In this document: positions 1 to 10,760 of the stretch, in pieces
How the letters are laid out: every line of letters begins with the position of its first letter
Position numbering within the stretch: position 1 is the first letter of the stretch
Source: Symbiodinium natans
Lineage: Eukaryota > Sar > Dinophyceae > Suessiales > Symbiodiniaceae
Length of the DNA: 64,000 bases
Reading direction: 5' to 3'
Assembly: GCA_905221605.1 (NCBI GenBank)
Contig: CAJNDS010002430.1
Span: forward strand, 127,520 to 191,519
Made by a program: the position numbers and the translations under genes
Notes under the pieces: generated by a model
Database searches by the model: none
What the model was told of the DNA's origin: nothing
Seen by the model: the letters and a program-made list of their open reading frames with translations, nothing else

Positions 1-42
1 ATCCATCAACTGGCCCGTTTGTCTGAGCAGTGGGCCGATCGC

Positions 43-1560
43 CTGGCGAGCCGTGTCACGCCAAAGGGCATCATCGAGACTCCTATGCTTGCTGGCGACA
101 TGAGGTCCAGCTTCTGACTGCCGGCCTCCTCAGGGAAGTTCAGGTCGCCGGCCAGCAGAGTGGGGACGGAGCCGCAGTCGTCTTTGACGAGGCCGGCGAG
201 GCAGTCGCAGAACTCCCGCCGCGCGGGACCGTAGGGCTGGCCCGGGAGGTGCCTAGATTAACAGGCCGCCCCAAGAGCATTCGCCTCGGTACCCTTGCCG
301 AGGCGGCCTCGCGTTAGCGGTAAAATTACACTTCCGCAGCACGGCAATAACCGGTCGCACGAAATGTCCATGCCAAGCTGCGTGGTGATGACCCGGAGCT
401 GGCCATCATCGCCCGCTTCTCCGAGCCAGTGAAAGAGGGCCACGGCCACCTGGCTGGTGCAGCAATCACCTACGTTCTTCTTGCGAAGGGGGTGGGCTGG
501 GATGCTGACCCGTCAGGATGAAATTCAAGCCTGAATATGAACTTTATGAGAACCTGCAAAGAGGCATCAGCTATTTTGATTCCTACTGACGCAACACCCC
601 CTTCCCCTCGCTGCGGTAGCAGAAACTTCAAGAAAAAACTGCTGCGAGGTGTCGAGGCCTTCAGCCAACTTTTGCAACTTGCGGTAAACTGGCCCTGCAG
701 GCCATGATCCTAGAACCCAGGAAACCTGACTGCCAATCTGGCGTCCTGCAAGAGCGGACTGAAATGTGCCAGTGTAGGGACACGAGCAAAGTCTGAAATT
801 TCGAGGGTCTCCCCGCCCCAGGTTGTCCAACAAACCTGACTCAAAGCTTGACGTGAAATATGTCAGACCTCACCCCCCCCCCCTAGCCCCCATTTCTAAG
901 CACGAAGACTTTGCTGAATGCACGTGAATGCACATGCTGACTCGATTTCTTCACCCAGTCAAGCAAAAGGCCCAGTGGCCTTCTTCGTGTCCGACGGGTA
1001 TGGGCAGCACCGGAAGTCATGGAGCTCGAGCAAGGTCTTGTCGTAGATGATTGCCTTTGCCACACGCACATGGCTCACAGTTCTTCACGTTTTACGCTGT
1101 GGGGATTGGGATGGTGTATGGGAATATATAATGCCCATGGTCAACCCCCCCATCATTCAATCGCACCCTCTTCCCAGCCTCCTGGCTCTTCTGGCTCCTG
1201 TCCGCACCTGTGCGTAGTATGCCATAGCCCACCGCAAGCAGCTCCTTCTCTAGTAGATTCTGGTGGGCGGGTCCGGAGGGTGAAGGTTAAGATACCTCTA
1301 AGCCTTTAATCTAGATTCTTTACATCCTGCAGTTTAGGAGTCACAGTATGTGTATTTCAATACTCACAAACTTACTTCTGATATATGCGTTTTATGTGAG
1401 TTTGTACTTAATCTTGGCTGGGTCCTTCTCCGCGTCCACAATCTCCTGGGCCCTCTGCTCGGCACTTATTTGCTGCATTCGGGAGCCCCTGAGGCCCTGC
1501 AAGTCTTCCTCGATGAACTTCATGTAGTGCCTGTCCGGCAGCTTGAAGTCTTGCTCATGA
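43..1560 (-). pseudogene. Copy C: truncated relic of the EEP (3') end of the ROCO gene
   Basis: Minus-strand remains of a third copy of the 3' end of the gene found complete in copies A and B. Three blocks are recognisable. Exon-like 43-252 has the GDLNF motif at 135-149 and flanks RHLPGQPYGPARREF. Exon 980-1054 is 75 nt and contains AIIYDKTLLEL and DFRCCPY. The block at about 1150-1555 holds part of the first EEP exon, with RHYMKFIEEDLQGL. The segment coding the LQE motif and the WNV motif is missing or altered, and homology stops at about 1560, so the Roc-COR and LRR parts are absent. It also carries the same insertion (about 1240-1420) as copy A. What is seen is homology and loss; that it is a dead 3' fragment left by tandem duplication is inference. 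Confidence 0.7.
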
Positions 1561-1890
1561 TCTGAAAAACTCTAAAAACGTTGACGTCTACGGTGCCGTG
1601 ATGTATCACCATCACCCAACAAATTCTGAGTGATGCTGGGCTTTCAGAAGCAACGTCTCAGATGGTCTCAGTTTCAAGTCGCAAGCGAAATTTCAAGAAC
1701 AAATATGAAGTTATGTGACAGTATATACGCGTGGCCGCTTGGGGCGGGCACTATTAGTTCCGGCCTTTTCCCTCATCCGCACCCTTTCTTACGCGAGTCA
1801 AGTTTAAGCCCGAATCCACCGCCACTCCACCTTCCCTCTCCCAATTACTGGACGACTGCTGCAGGGCTGGCCTACTCAATTCGATCAGCT
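1561..1890. other. Non-coding spacer, nothing recognised
   Basis: No frame with recognisable protein character, no RNA gene and no repeat copied elsewhere in the window. It starts where homology of copy C to the ROCO genes ends. Confidence 0.5.
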
Positions 1891-1893
1891 GTT

Positions 1894-1941
<48 letters not shown>

Positions 1942-1996
1942 AGGGAGGGAGGGAGGGAGAGAGGGAGAGGGAGAGGGAGAGAGAGAGCGAGAGAAT
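1894..1996. repeat. GA-rich microsatellite
   Basis: Starts as (GA)n, passes through (GAGG)n at about 1935-1960, then mixed GAGAGG. Purine-only over about 100 bases on the plus strand. Apparent Arg/Glu or Leu/Ser frames across it are repeat translations. Confidence 0.95.
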
Positions 1997-2284
1997 ACGA
2001 ATCGGAGAGGAACACCGACAGACAGGCAAGCGGATAGACAATAGACGGTTGCAGGAAAGAAGCTACGTCCTAGCCCTGCGAGCAAACCGGTAGCCTCAGT
2101 CCTCAAAATAGATAGGCTAGCACGATCTAGCACGCCTTGGCAGACACCCCATTGAATGCTAATGATTAATCGCTGGCGTTCGTTTTCGGGAGGTTGAGGG
2201 GTCGGGGTTAGTAAGGATCCCCAAGAATTCCTTGCGGAATGATTTCGGCAGCACAGGCAGCCAGGGCAGTCAACGCAAACACTC

Positions 2285-2320
2285 CAGGGCTTAGGTTTTA
2301 GGGTTTAGGGTTTAGGGTTA
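2285..2320. repeat. Interstitial telomere-like tract
   Basis: Three to four tandem TTTAGGG-type units on the plus strand. TTTAGGG is the telomere repeat of dinoflagellates, plants and several algae. Here it is internal, so it marks a fusion, a repair scar or a repeat-derived motif rather than an end. Confidence 0.8.
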
Positions 2321-3535
2321 TACGAACCCATGTGCTCAAAGATGAACCCTGAACCCCACAGTTGCCCGCACGCAAGCTGCTCAACAATGCAGGACAGCAG
2401 CGTGGCCTGGCGCATCCGCGCGAAGGCACCTACCTTCTCCTCGCAGCGCAGGCCCGGAAAAGCCAAACCCGACAAACCGGAGCCCTACGGCTGCTGAGTG
2501 CCAAAACCTGCGATCTTGGCCTGAACAAGGGAAACTCAGCCTTACAGCTGCAACGGTGATTATCCGGCTGAAGTCCTGCATGCCCTATGACCGACAACAC
2601 CGACAGCCCAAATCGCATGCGAAGAGTGGCCTCAACTTTAGCCATCATCGCAGCCTCAGATTCGTCTGACCCCTGGCTTCGGTCGATGTAAGCTTCGAAA
2701 CTCACAACATGCGGTCTACACAGGGTGTGCACAGGTCTGGAGCTGATGAAATTCTGTTGCAGTGCATACCAGGTGTGTAAATTTGGCTGAGCAAGGGGGT
2801 CATACAGAGCCGATCTGGTGTCCTCCCCCACCTGGGTCCCTGGCCCCCTGGGCGTCCCCCACTTGGCTCGTAGCTCGGGGCTCTCGGCTCTCGGGCCCAC
2901 ATCCGGCCTGAGGCGCAAGGTGAGTGAAGGTTCGGGGTTGCAGGCTGAGTCGGTCAGCAGTGTAGGCGCTGTAGGCTTTTCAATGCATGCCCAGGACACA
3001 GCGCCCAGCCCTCAACTCTTGCAACCCTCAGGCCCCAATACTATGGCCTCAGTCCGTGGAAGTGACCACAAAGCTTATGCACAGCCATGTCGTCGGAAAA
3101 TTGATTCAGCTGCTGGGCACGGGCTCACAAGATCATGAGCCTTCATGCCTGCTGTCTCGGGTGGCCTCTGGGTTCTACTTTGCTTTGGTCCGAAGCCACA
3201 GCTCCATGGACAGACGGTGGATGGACAAACTCCTGCATGACCCCTACGTGACAAGTACGTGACTGTTAGCAATCGAGGTGATGCAGGGTTTCGGTCATGA
3301 GCTTTGTAGGGAGGGCTATGTTAAGCTTCAGGGTTTGGGAGGGATGACTGGTCCATGCAGGATTTCGTCCAGTTGGTTTTCTGTTTTCTGCCCAAACACA
3401 ATACAGCTTTAGCTGGAAGTTTCGGCCTTTTTTGAAAACGAGGGAACGACTTCCTTCTTTTCGCAGCGCTGTAAGCTTGTCATCCCCACACTTCAGCACG
3501 AGTACAAGCTATTGGGTTCTGCATTCTGCGCATGC
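2321..3535. other. Non-coding stretch, nothing recognised
   Basis: Open frames up to about 190 codons overlap on both strands (longest 2430-2999, minus) but none has a recognisable domain. No counterpart exists elsewhere in the window, so coding cannot be tested by comparison. Confidence 0.4.
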
Positions 3536-3539
3536 GGCA

Positions 3540-3965
3540 CTACTCTCAATGTTGTCGCTCGTTGGTCTCCATGTGTGAAGCGAGCAGACCGGATGTGGCG
3601 ATGCCCGTCGGGGAGTGTCGGACTCATCTGTCTCGCAGTTCTCCCCCTGCTGTGTAGTGAGCGGACCCTGGATGCTGCGACGCTCGTCTGGGGTGGCTGG
3701 ATTCATCTGTCTCCCGATTGTCTTCCTGTTGTGAAGTGAGCAGACCATGGATGCTGTCACTCCCGTCTGGGAGTGTCGGACTCATCCGTTTCCCAATTGT
3801 ATCTCGTTGTGAAGCTAGCAAACCTTGGATGCTGCGACGCTTCGCTGGGGCTGGAGTGAGCAGACGCTGGATGCTGCGATGCTCATCTCTCCTTTTGTCT
3901 CCATTTGTGAGTGAGCAGGCCGGGCATACTATAACCCCCATCTGGGAGTGTCGAATTCATCTGAC
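3540..3965. repeat. Degenerate minisatellite, about 60-90 bp period
   Basis: Repeated phrases GTGAGCAGAC, TGGATGCTGCGA and GGAGTGTCGGACTCATCTGT recur with changes at 3590, 3660, 3740, 3780, 3850 and 3900. The same phrases resume at about 4440-4545, on the other side of the second minisatellite, so the second array was inserted into or grew inside this one. Confidence 0.75.
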
Positions 3966-4009
3966 TCCAACCTGTGCTGGCGTGTGGGGTGTCTTTGACG
4001 TTGCGGGGA

Positions 4010-4402
4010 AAATGCTCCGGAAAAGCCACTTTTCTCGAAAAGCCACTTTTTGCGAAAAGTAACTTTTCTCGCGGCATTGCGCGCGCCGCATCCCTGAAGA
4101 GCCACTTTTCTCGAAGAGCCATCTTTCTCGAAAAGCCACTTTTCTCGAAAAGCCACTTTTCTCGAAAAGTGACTGTTCTCGCGGCGTTTGCGCGCGCCGC
4201 GTCCCTGAAATGCCACCTTTCTCGAAAAGCCACTTTTCTCGAAAAGCCACTTTTCTCGAAAAGTGACTTTTCTCGCGGCGTTGGCGCGCGTCGCGTCCCT
4301 GAAAAGCCACTTTTCTCGAAAAGCCACTTTTTGCGAAAAGTAACTTTTCTCGCGGCGTTTGCGCGCGCCGCGTCCCTGAAAAGCCACTTTTCTCGAAAAA
4401 CC
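4010..4402. repeat. Minisatellite of GAAAAG/CTTTTC hairpin units
   Basis: A basic 18-bp unit (CGAAAAGCCACTTTTCT) is tandemly repeated and interrupted about every 100-130 bp by a GC-rich spacer built around GCGGCGTTTGCGCGCGCCGCG. GAAAAG and CTTTTC in each unit are inverted repeats, so each unit can fold on itself. Most frames on both strands are open, which is a property of the repeat, not evidence of protein. Confidence 0.85.
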
Positions 4403-4543
4403 TGGAAGACGCACCGTGTGACAGCTTAGAACTTGCCTCCCAGATGTCTCCCTTTGGGAAGTGAGCAGACCCTTGGTGCTGAGATGCCCGTCGGGAACTG
4501 TTGTCATCTGTCTCCAATTTGTCTGCCTTTGCGACGCAAGCAG

Positions 4544-4770
<227 letters not shown>

Positions 4771-5004
4771 CGTTCTCGTTAATGGCAGGCTTTTCCTGCG
4801 CTATCGGCGCCCGCCATCGATCCGGTACGCATGGACTGGTGGTAAACTACACTTGTCTGTCTCTCAAGCAGTGTGGACTGGCAACGCTACATTTTGTCAC
4901 AGGCATGCAAAGTGAAGTGCTCACCATGCAAGGCTACGGTTGTTTGCTGCGCTGTATCACTGTATCTCAAGCAGACCCAGGTCTTGCAAGGGCGGCTGTG
5001 ACCA

Positions 5005-5076
5005 CGGCTCGCTCGCTCTCGCTCTCTCACTCACTCTCACGCACTCTCCCTCTCTCTCTCACACTTTCTCTCTCTA
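5005..5076. repeat. TC-rich low-complexity tract
   Basis: Imperfect CTCTC/CACTC repeats on the plus strand. No gene context. Confidence 0.85.
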
Positions 5077-6440
5077 CTGGGTGCTCCACTCGAAAACGGG
5101 ATCAACCGATGCCTGGGCACATAGGTCATCCGAAAGTAGCCGAGAGGAACATCTGTGGGATGGGCAGTAATTAGCAGATGTGTGCGACATCACACTGCCA
5201 TCAAGACGATGCAACAACACATATCCTGATGATTGATGGAGTCCAAGTGCCACTCGCACAAGCACAACAGCTGCAAGTTTAATTTCATACTTAGGAAAAA
5301 TATGTTGTGTTTGCAGAAAAGAGGTGATCTAGAGTCTAAACTGGCTCGTGCGGAATCTGCAGGGCTCTCGGTGTTAACATGCTGTCGAGTCGTGGTGCTG
5401 CACGTTGTAAACTTGGGCCAATGCAACGTTCTTCAGGCTTACAAGGCACGTGTGGCAATGATGCTCTCCACAAGAAATTCGCAACTGCAACTGGGTGTCG
5501 TGAAAGACACTGTTGCTATTCGGTACATAAAGGAAGGATCGCGTTTTGTGTCCCTGCATCCTGAATGCCTGAACCTCGCGTGCGGATGCCTCGAAAATGC
5601 CTGTCAAAATTGACATGTCTGATGCATGCGCAAATGAACAAAGGAGCTGAAATCCTGCTGATGAACAAACTACTCCGCTTGGTTCATTTAGCTGGAATGT
5701 GCTCCCATTCGACAGGAGAGGATCCAAAGGGTCGGCTGAAAAATCAGGTCTGGCACAGACGCATACGGACACCCTTGAACAAAGGGTGTCTTTGATGCCG
5801 CTTAGCCTTCCGCCCGCACCCAGTGTGGAAGCAAGTCGACGCAAGGCTTGCAAGCAATTGGTTGAGTTAACACAGACGCAAATCAATGTAAGCCATGGGC
5901 ATGGCGTATAGCTTGCCCTGATTGAAGGCATCCTTCTCCCCACCCTAGCCATCCTAGGCCATCCTAGGCCCCCAGCCGCGCCCCTGCTGCCCTGGATGTG
6001 TTCGAAGTTTCCACCGTCATCCCGGGATCCGCCTAAGTTGATTCAGATCGCCAAGAGGCATGACGTCTGCACAGAGCCGTGGCCAATGGCATGGATCAAG
6101 ACGGATATCGGATAACCACAGCCCTCCGCCCTCCGCCCCACCTCTCCCCCCTGGGCGGGCAGCATCCATGAGAACCAACCCTGAATCGCAAGCCCTATGC
6201 GCTTGTCAGCTGAGGTCTTGCCACAGGCCCCCGGGCCCGTGAAGGACACCAACTCTCGCGCTGCCGGAGGATCCAAGGGGCTCCGGCCAAGAAGACGTCG
6301 GAGTGCCGAGAATTGCACAAGGCTTGGGAGTTTCTGAGGGTGGTGGTGAGGCTTGGCCTTGGGATCCTTTTTGTTAATCGTAGCGGTGGCCCTGGACCTT
6401 TCCTATCGCCAAGTGGAACTACTGCGACGCGTGGCGGAGC
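5077..6440. other. Non-coding spacer up to the duplication edge
   Basis: No domain-bearing frame found. Short open frames exist on both strands (longest 5374-5952, minus) without recognisable features. At about 5948-5972 CCATCCTAGG repeats. The tandem segmental duplication starts at its right edge. Confidence 0.4.
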
Positions 6441-7790
6441 GGTAGAGAGGTATCAGAGTTTAAGGTTTAGCGCGACTCAAGATCTGAACCTCTATAGGCC
6501 CATGATGGGCCAGGCACGTAGGGCTCAGGCATTTAGGGCCACTCACAGCCTGACATTTTCATGTACCGCGAGGCTGAATGCTGGAGTCGTATACTACGGC
6601 CCGGCACTCACATGAATTGCGCAAAGCTCTGAAAGGCCAGGTACAAAGGATCCATCTTCCGAAGACAGCTTGGAACACATACCCATCCTAGACACCAGAG
6701 CAGTGGACCCACCGTGTCCCAAAGGCAGTAGAACATGACAGCAGCCATCTCTCTGAGCTGTTCGATTGTATCCAGCCTTCTCGCTCCGCGACCGGTGCCA
6801 TCCCCTTTCCCTCAGGGTTATATGTCAGGGCATCTTGCGCTGATCTTCCATGATGCATGTTTCACATGCACCCCTGCGGGCACTACATGTCCCACATTAA
6901 CAGACTGGGCTGAGCTCGCTTCACGAGATCCGCCGGCTCAAGTTGGAGTCTTCTCCAAGCTTCGCTCCCCTGAGTGCACGTCGGGGAGTGACCAGTCTAC
7001 ACGCAGCTCCAAAACCTTTTTTGGAACCCCTTCCCCTCGAGAATACATTTAAATACCTGGGGAAGAGGCAGGAAGCAGAAATGTATGTTGCAGGGGTCTG
7101 AGATGCTCTTTGTTTAGGATTGGGCTCGGAATGGTGGTCTGGAAAACTGTTTTCTGCAAAAAAAAGAAAAAAGACCTGGTATTCTCTGGGCATCCCTTCC
7201 GGGACAGCCAGAAACTGCGAGAATGTATGGAGGGAGGAGGGGAAAAGACTCTGCAATACTCCTTCCGGGTGTAGACATGAATAGGACCAAAGAAGCAAAT
7301 CGCACACAACGGAACTGACATCTGACGCGAAGCTGGGTCCGTCGCTCACGAGTTCTGCGGACTCAGACTCAGAGTCTCCTGCGCCGAGCAGATCGAACAT
7401 CGTGTTGGAACGAAGTTATTGGAACGAAGTTCGAGGCACAGAAAAATACCGGGCCATCCGACGCCGAGCGAGATCCACATCTGATGCATCTACCTTCATG
7501 CAGGGCAGCTCCAAGCTCCCCACCTCTTCCTCCCGAGTCGTCTGCTGCCTTGGCAGCTGTAGTTTCAGCTCAAACTCCGAAGCGGCTGCCGTGGTGCTCC
7601 AGCAGACACAAAAACACCAGCAGCAAGCAACATTAAAAATCGAGGGGCTGCATGTCGCGCAGAGCCGCGAGGCGCATCCAGCCACCGAGGACGCGGTCGC
7701 CACTCCCGGCGGTCCCACGGACGTCGCCAGCCTGGCGGAACGGACCAACATGCACAGCCCGCGCTCGAACTCTGCCGAGAACGGAGACTC
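6441..7790. other. 3' flank of ROCO copy A, no gene recognised
   Basis: Conserved in unit 2 (39000-40480), which shows shared ancestry but not coding. Frames on both strands are interrupted by different indels in the two copies; unit 2 has about 60 extra bases near 39740-39795. Nothing recognisable in it. Confidence 0.5.
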
Positions 7791-7793
7791 AAG

Positions 7794-7859
7794 TTAACAA
7801 TGGTCCTCGGCTCCGCCCATCTTCAGGCGCGCGATCTCGGCCTTGGCAGCCGCGAGCTC
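7794..7859 (-). CDS. Probable last exon, coiled-coil segment (copy A)
   Basis: After an acceptor ending TTGCAG, the frame reads ELAAAKAEIARLK then MGGAEDHC and a TAA stop: a short heptad-like alpha-helical segment. A sister exon lies at 7994-8067 with the same opening codons (GAGCTCGCGGC), so the pair looks like an exon duplication. Copy B has a counterpart starting at 40534 in which the middle is shortened. Assignment to the ROCO-EEP gene rests on strand and proximity only. Confidence 0.35.
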   Translation of the reverse strand, partial: ELAAAKAEIARLKMGGAEDHC

Positions 7860-7993
7860 CTGCAACAGCTTGAGGCTGCAAACTTCCCCTTCCTAAACTA
7901 CTTATTAAATGAGTCAGCAAAACCCAAGTGAGCAGAACACGCCCTGAGACTCTCCTTTCAGGCCTATTATCGAGCAGATGGTCGTTCACTGAC

Positions 7994-8067
7994 CTAGTTC
8001 TCGGGCTCTGGTCCTCGGCTGCGCCCTGCATCAGGCGCTTACTCTCAGCTTTCGTGGCCGCGAGCTC
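7994..8067 (-). CDS. Probable coiled-coil exon (copy A)
   Basis: 74 nt between an acceptor (TTGCAG) and a good GT donor (CTAG followed by GTCAGTG). Reads ELAATKAESKRLMQG, AAEDQSPRTR. Charged and heptad-like, similar to the exon at 7794-7859. Role unknown; could be an oligomerisation tail. Confidence 0.35.
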
Positions 8068-8455
8068 CTGCAAGGACCCAGCTTTTGAAGCGTTTTGAAT
8101 TTCGCTGCAGTCCACCACCCAAACAGGAAAAGTGAAGCCTTGCATCCCCACGGGAAAGTCAAACCCCCCACCTCCGCTTGTTGCTGAATCCTTGCTCGCG
8201 CAGCCACGACCTGGCTCCAGGATTGCCAGGGCTGCCAGGGGCTCAGCGAGTCAGGGAGTGCCAGGTTCGAGGGTTTCGGAGTCTCTCTCTCGCAACCTGA
8301 CTGCGGTGGGCGACGCGGGAGCCCCGAAGCTTGGCGGCGGGGCCTGACTGGGTGTAGACCGCAGCTAGATCCCTTGTGAGCGGAGCCATCCAGCCCGAGC
8401 CCCCCAACATGCGCCTGGTGTCCCTGGGCCTGGAGGCAAATCGAGGCCCAGGCAC

Positions 8456-8490
8456 CTTGCGAGCGCACGTGAAACATTGCCACCACGAGG
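8456..8490 (-). CDS. Small 35-nt exon downstream of the EEP domain (copy A)
   Basis: Bounded by TTGCAG and a GT donor (GCAAG then GTGCCTGG). The same 35-nt length and both splice signals are kept in copy B at 41148-41182 despite many substitutions inside, which supports a real exon. Reading frame is uncertain. Confidence 0.4.
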
Positions 8491-8530
8491 CTGCAACATG
8501 GCGCAACACAGCCACCCCCAACACGAAGGC

Positions 8531-8598
8531 CTATAGCGCAGAAGATCCACGACCCGCTGCAGGCCAGAGAGGACTTCGTCAGCTTCTAGTGCTCTGAC
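8531..8598 (-). CDS. 68-nt exon downstream of the EEP domain (copy A)
   Basis: Reads VRALEADEVLSGLQ then RVVDLLRYR. Acceptor GGGCAG, donor GC (CTATAG then GCCTTC). Copy B has the same length, acceptor and GC donor at 41217-41284, reading VKALEADNVLSGLQ. Conservation of length, frame and borders across paralogs is the evidence; it fits the alpha-helical end of an EEP fold, but no catalytic motif is visible. Confidence 0.5.
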
Positions 8599-8639
8599 CT
8601 GCCCATGCTGGTAAGCACGCAGGCCAAAGCACAGCCCCG

Positions 8640-8831
8640 GAGCTGTGGCCGATGTCCGGACTTTGAAAAAACTCGGCAGCGAACTTGACTTCTGAGCGGT
8701 CCTCCAAGAGGCCAGCTGGCGACAGAGACGCGATGTTGTCGATCCTCTTCGGGAGCCACGACGCCTCACCACGGCACTCCTGGTCCCTACCCCGAAACGA
8801 ACAAACCATGTTCTGATCGCCCTCACTGCCC
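8640..8831 (-). CDS. EEP domain, C-terminal exon (copy A)
   Basis: After an acceptor (TGCAAG) it reads GSEGDQNMVCSFRGRD, then PKRIDNIASLSPAGLL, EVKFAAEFF. The KRID-x-I segment is the usual strand before the last catalytic loop of endonuclease/exonuclease/phosphatase proteins. The expected SDH tripeptide is not clear: SPDIGHSSGAVLW lies near where it should be. Copy B has DQNMVCLFRRR and PKRIDSIASLSP at about 41330-41480. The 3' border is uncertain. Confidence 0.5.
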
Positions 8832-8923
8832 CTTGCACATGACAGCCAAGATGCTACTACATGCTGCCGTGCCACGTCGCAGATGTTGGTCGGGCCTGTT
8901 CGTCGGAGCAGCGGGCCAATCGC

Positions 8924-9099
8924 CTGCCGAGCAGTGCCTTATCAAGATCCTACGGAGCTCTTGACTGCTGGCCTCCTCAGGGAAGTTCAGGTCGCCGGCC
9001 AACAGAGTGGGGACGGAGCAGCAATCCTCTTTGACGAGGCCGGCGAGGCAGTCGCAGAACTCCCGCCGCGCGGGCCCGTTGGGCCGGCCCGGGAGGTGC
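8924..9099 (-). CDS. EEP domain, GDLN exon (copy A)
   Basis: Contains the catalytic motif GDLNF (8982-8996), preceded by CSVPTLLAG and REFCDCLAGLVKED. In EEP enzymes this Asp/Asn pair positions the scissile phosphate. Acceptor TTTAG, donor GC (GGCAG then GCGATTGG). Homologous exons are at 41630-41825 (copy B) and 43-252 (copy C); all three keep GDLNF. Confidence 0.65.
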
Positions 9100-9570
9100 C
9101 TAAAGCCCTAGCAGAACCCAACCAAGGCTTGCAAAGGAAACGCTAGCGTTCCACAGACACGAAATGTCAATGGCAAGCTGCGTGGTGATGACCCGGAACT
9201 GGCCATCATCGCCCGCTTCTCCCAGCCAGCGAAAAAGAGCCACGGCAACAACCTGGATGATTGTATAGCGTTACAGCACGTTACAGCAATCACCTACCTT
9301 CTTCTTCCGTGGGGGGTGGGTTGGGATGCTGACCCGTCGCCTGAAAACGCAGGATCTATCAAGCCTGAGTATGAACTTTATCAGAACCTGGCTGAGGGGG
9401 CCTCCCCGCCCCCCTTTCCCCCGTTGTCCAACAGACCTGCCCCAAGCTGGGCCTGAAATATTTCAAAGACCTCATGCCCCCACCGCAATTTTTAAACCAA
9501 GGACTCTGCAGAATGATGCAGAATGCACATGCTGATTCAGCTTCTTCACCCAGTCATGCAAAAGGTCCGC

Positions 9571-9645
9571 CTTCTTCGGGTCCGACGCGTATGGGCAGCA
9601 CCGGAAGTCACGGAGCTCGAGCAAACTCTTATCGAAGATGATTGC
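9571..9645 (-). CDS. EEP domain, 75-nt internal exon (copy A)
   Basis: Reads AIIFDKSLLELRDF then RCCPYASDPKK. Acceptor GGCACAG; the donor is either GC after AAGAAG or GA two bases earlier. The GA choice joins the next exon in the conserved frame (K then HLPGRP). Length and sequence are kept in copy B (42080-42154) and copy C (980-1054). Confidence 0.6.
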
Positions 9646-9778
9646 CTGTGCCACACGCACATTGGCCACAATTGTTCACGCTCCGCTCTCAGGATCTCTT
9701 GTAGTTCCTACTTTGGTGCAAGGAAAAGAACACCGCTATCGCACAGGCAGAGAAAAGGCATCGACCATGATCGAAACC

Positions 9779-9873
9779 CAATCATTCAATCGCACGCTCT
9801 TCCCAGCCTCCTGGTTCTTCTGGCTCCTGTCTGCACTTGTGCATTGCATGTCAAAGCCCACCGCAAGCAGCTC
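9779..9873 (-). CDS. EEP domain exon downstream of a probable introner (copy A)
   Basis: Resumes after the inserted element and reads ELLAVGFDMQCTSADR then SQKNQEAGKSVRLND. In copy B the same sequence is joined directly to the preceding exon. Downstream, copy A needs a frame change to keep homology with copy B (CFAIVLFRLAIP), so it is either spliced here or decayed. Confidence 0.5.
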
Positions 9874-10186
9874 CTTCTCGAGCAGATTCTGGTGGGGGAT
9901 GGCGGTTGGGGGTGGGGAATAGCATGGTGACCCCCCTGGAGAATCTACCTCCGAAGGGAAAGGGTTTCAGATACCTCCAAGCCTTTAATCTAGATTGTTT
10001 CAATCGCAGTGCTTTAGGAGTCACAGCATTTGGATTTGCATAGGTGACTTTCTCATTACTCTTAAAAAGAACCCGCGTGGCTTAGGAGTCACAGCAGTAG
10101 TATTTTTCGGTATTCTTTTTTCCTGCTATGTTATTCGCATTTATTCACTTTATAGATGAGTTCGTACTTCATGTCTTGGTTGGCTC
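9874..10186 (-). mobile_element. Probable introner-like insertion in the EEP exon (copy A)
   Basis: 313 bp present in copy A and, in a divergent form, in copy C (about 1240-1420), absent from copy B. It is bordered by near-identical direct repeats (GCTCCTTCTCCAGCAG at 10183, GCTCCTTCTCGAGCAG at 9870). On the minus strand these place AGAAG before GAG at both ends, so a GA-AG intron would remove it precisely and restore copy B's reading frame. Direct repeats spanning the splice sites are typical of dinoflagellate introns and introners. Internally, TTAGGAGTCACAGCA occurs twice. Confidence 0.55.
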
Positions 10187-10760
10187 CTTCTCCAGCAGGT
10201 CGAGCAGCTCGGACCAGCACTCCTGGAGGCAGAGGACGGCTTTCGGATGCGACTCGTGGCACAGCATCTCCATGACGGCGTCCACGATCTCCTGTGCCCT
10301 CTGCTCGGCACTTATCTGCTGCAAGCGGGAGCCCTTGAGACCCTGCAAGTCTTCATTGATGAACTTCATGTAGTGCCTGTTTAGGACGTTCCATGAGCAC
10401 ACGCTGAGGCTCTTGCTCGGCAACTCCTGACCACTTCTGGCTTTCATCTTCATGGCCACCTGAGCCCCGACGGGCGGATGGTCTGAGGGAAAGTCCCACA
10501 GCGCGCGGAGGGGCTCGACGATGGGGTGCTTGAAGTTCTGCGAGCTGCCAAGCCAGTTGACCACTGCAAGCTCCACGCAGCCCTCCAGCACATCATGGAC
10601 TTGCTCCAATACAGCTTCCCACACGCTCGCCGGCAAGCTCGTGACATCCTGTGAACCCTCCCGGAACTGCTGAAGTCTCGTCAGGACATCCTCGATGCAT
10701 GCGCTACCATCCATTGCCGCCTCCCGTCCGGGCCCTTCCAGCTTGAGCTGCACCTGGAGC
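10187..10760 (-). CDS. EEP domain, first exon with WNV and LQE motifs (copy A)
   Basis: Reads LQVQLKLEGPGREAAMDG, about 100 further residues of helical character (EAVLEQVHDVLEGCVEL, NWLGSSQNFKHP), then LSVCSWNVLNRHYMKF and KAVLCLQECWSELLDLL. CSWNVLN (about 10385-10393) and LQE (about 10220-10228) are the first two catalytic motifs of the endonuclease/exonuclease/phosphatase superfamily (CCR4/nocturnin, DNase I, inositol phosphatases); Asn and Glu coordinate the metal. I place the 5' end at an AAG/GCTCC acceptor because it joins the GC-donor exon at 10973-11136 in frame. Substrate (RNA, DNA or phosphoinositide) cannot be told. The long helical lead-in suggests a linker between the COR region and the enzyme. 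Confidence 0.65.

Noticed and set aside
2430-2999. 189-codon minus-strand open frame
   Set aside because: No domain, several overlapping frames of similar length in the same place, and no paralog to test conservation.
4010-4402. CRISPR-like regular repeats
   Set aside because: The spacing is not repeat/unique-spacer; the so-called spacers are themselves repeated, there are no cas genes, and the genome is eukaryotic. It is a minisatellite.
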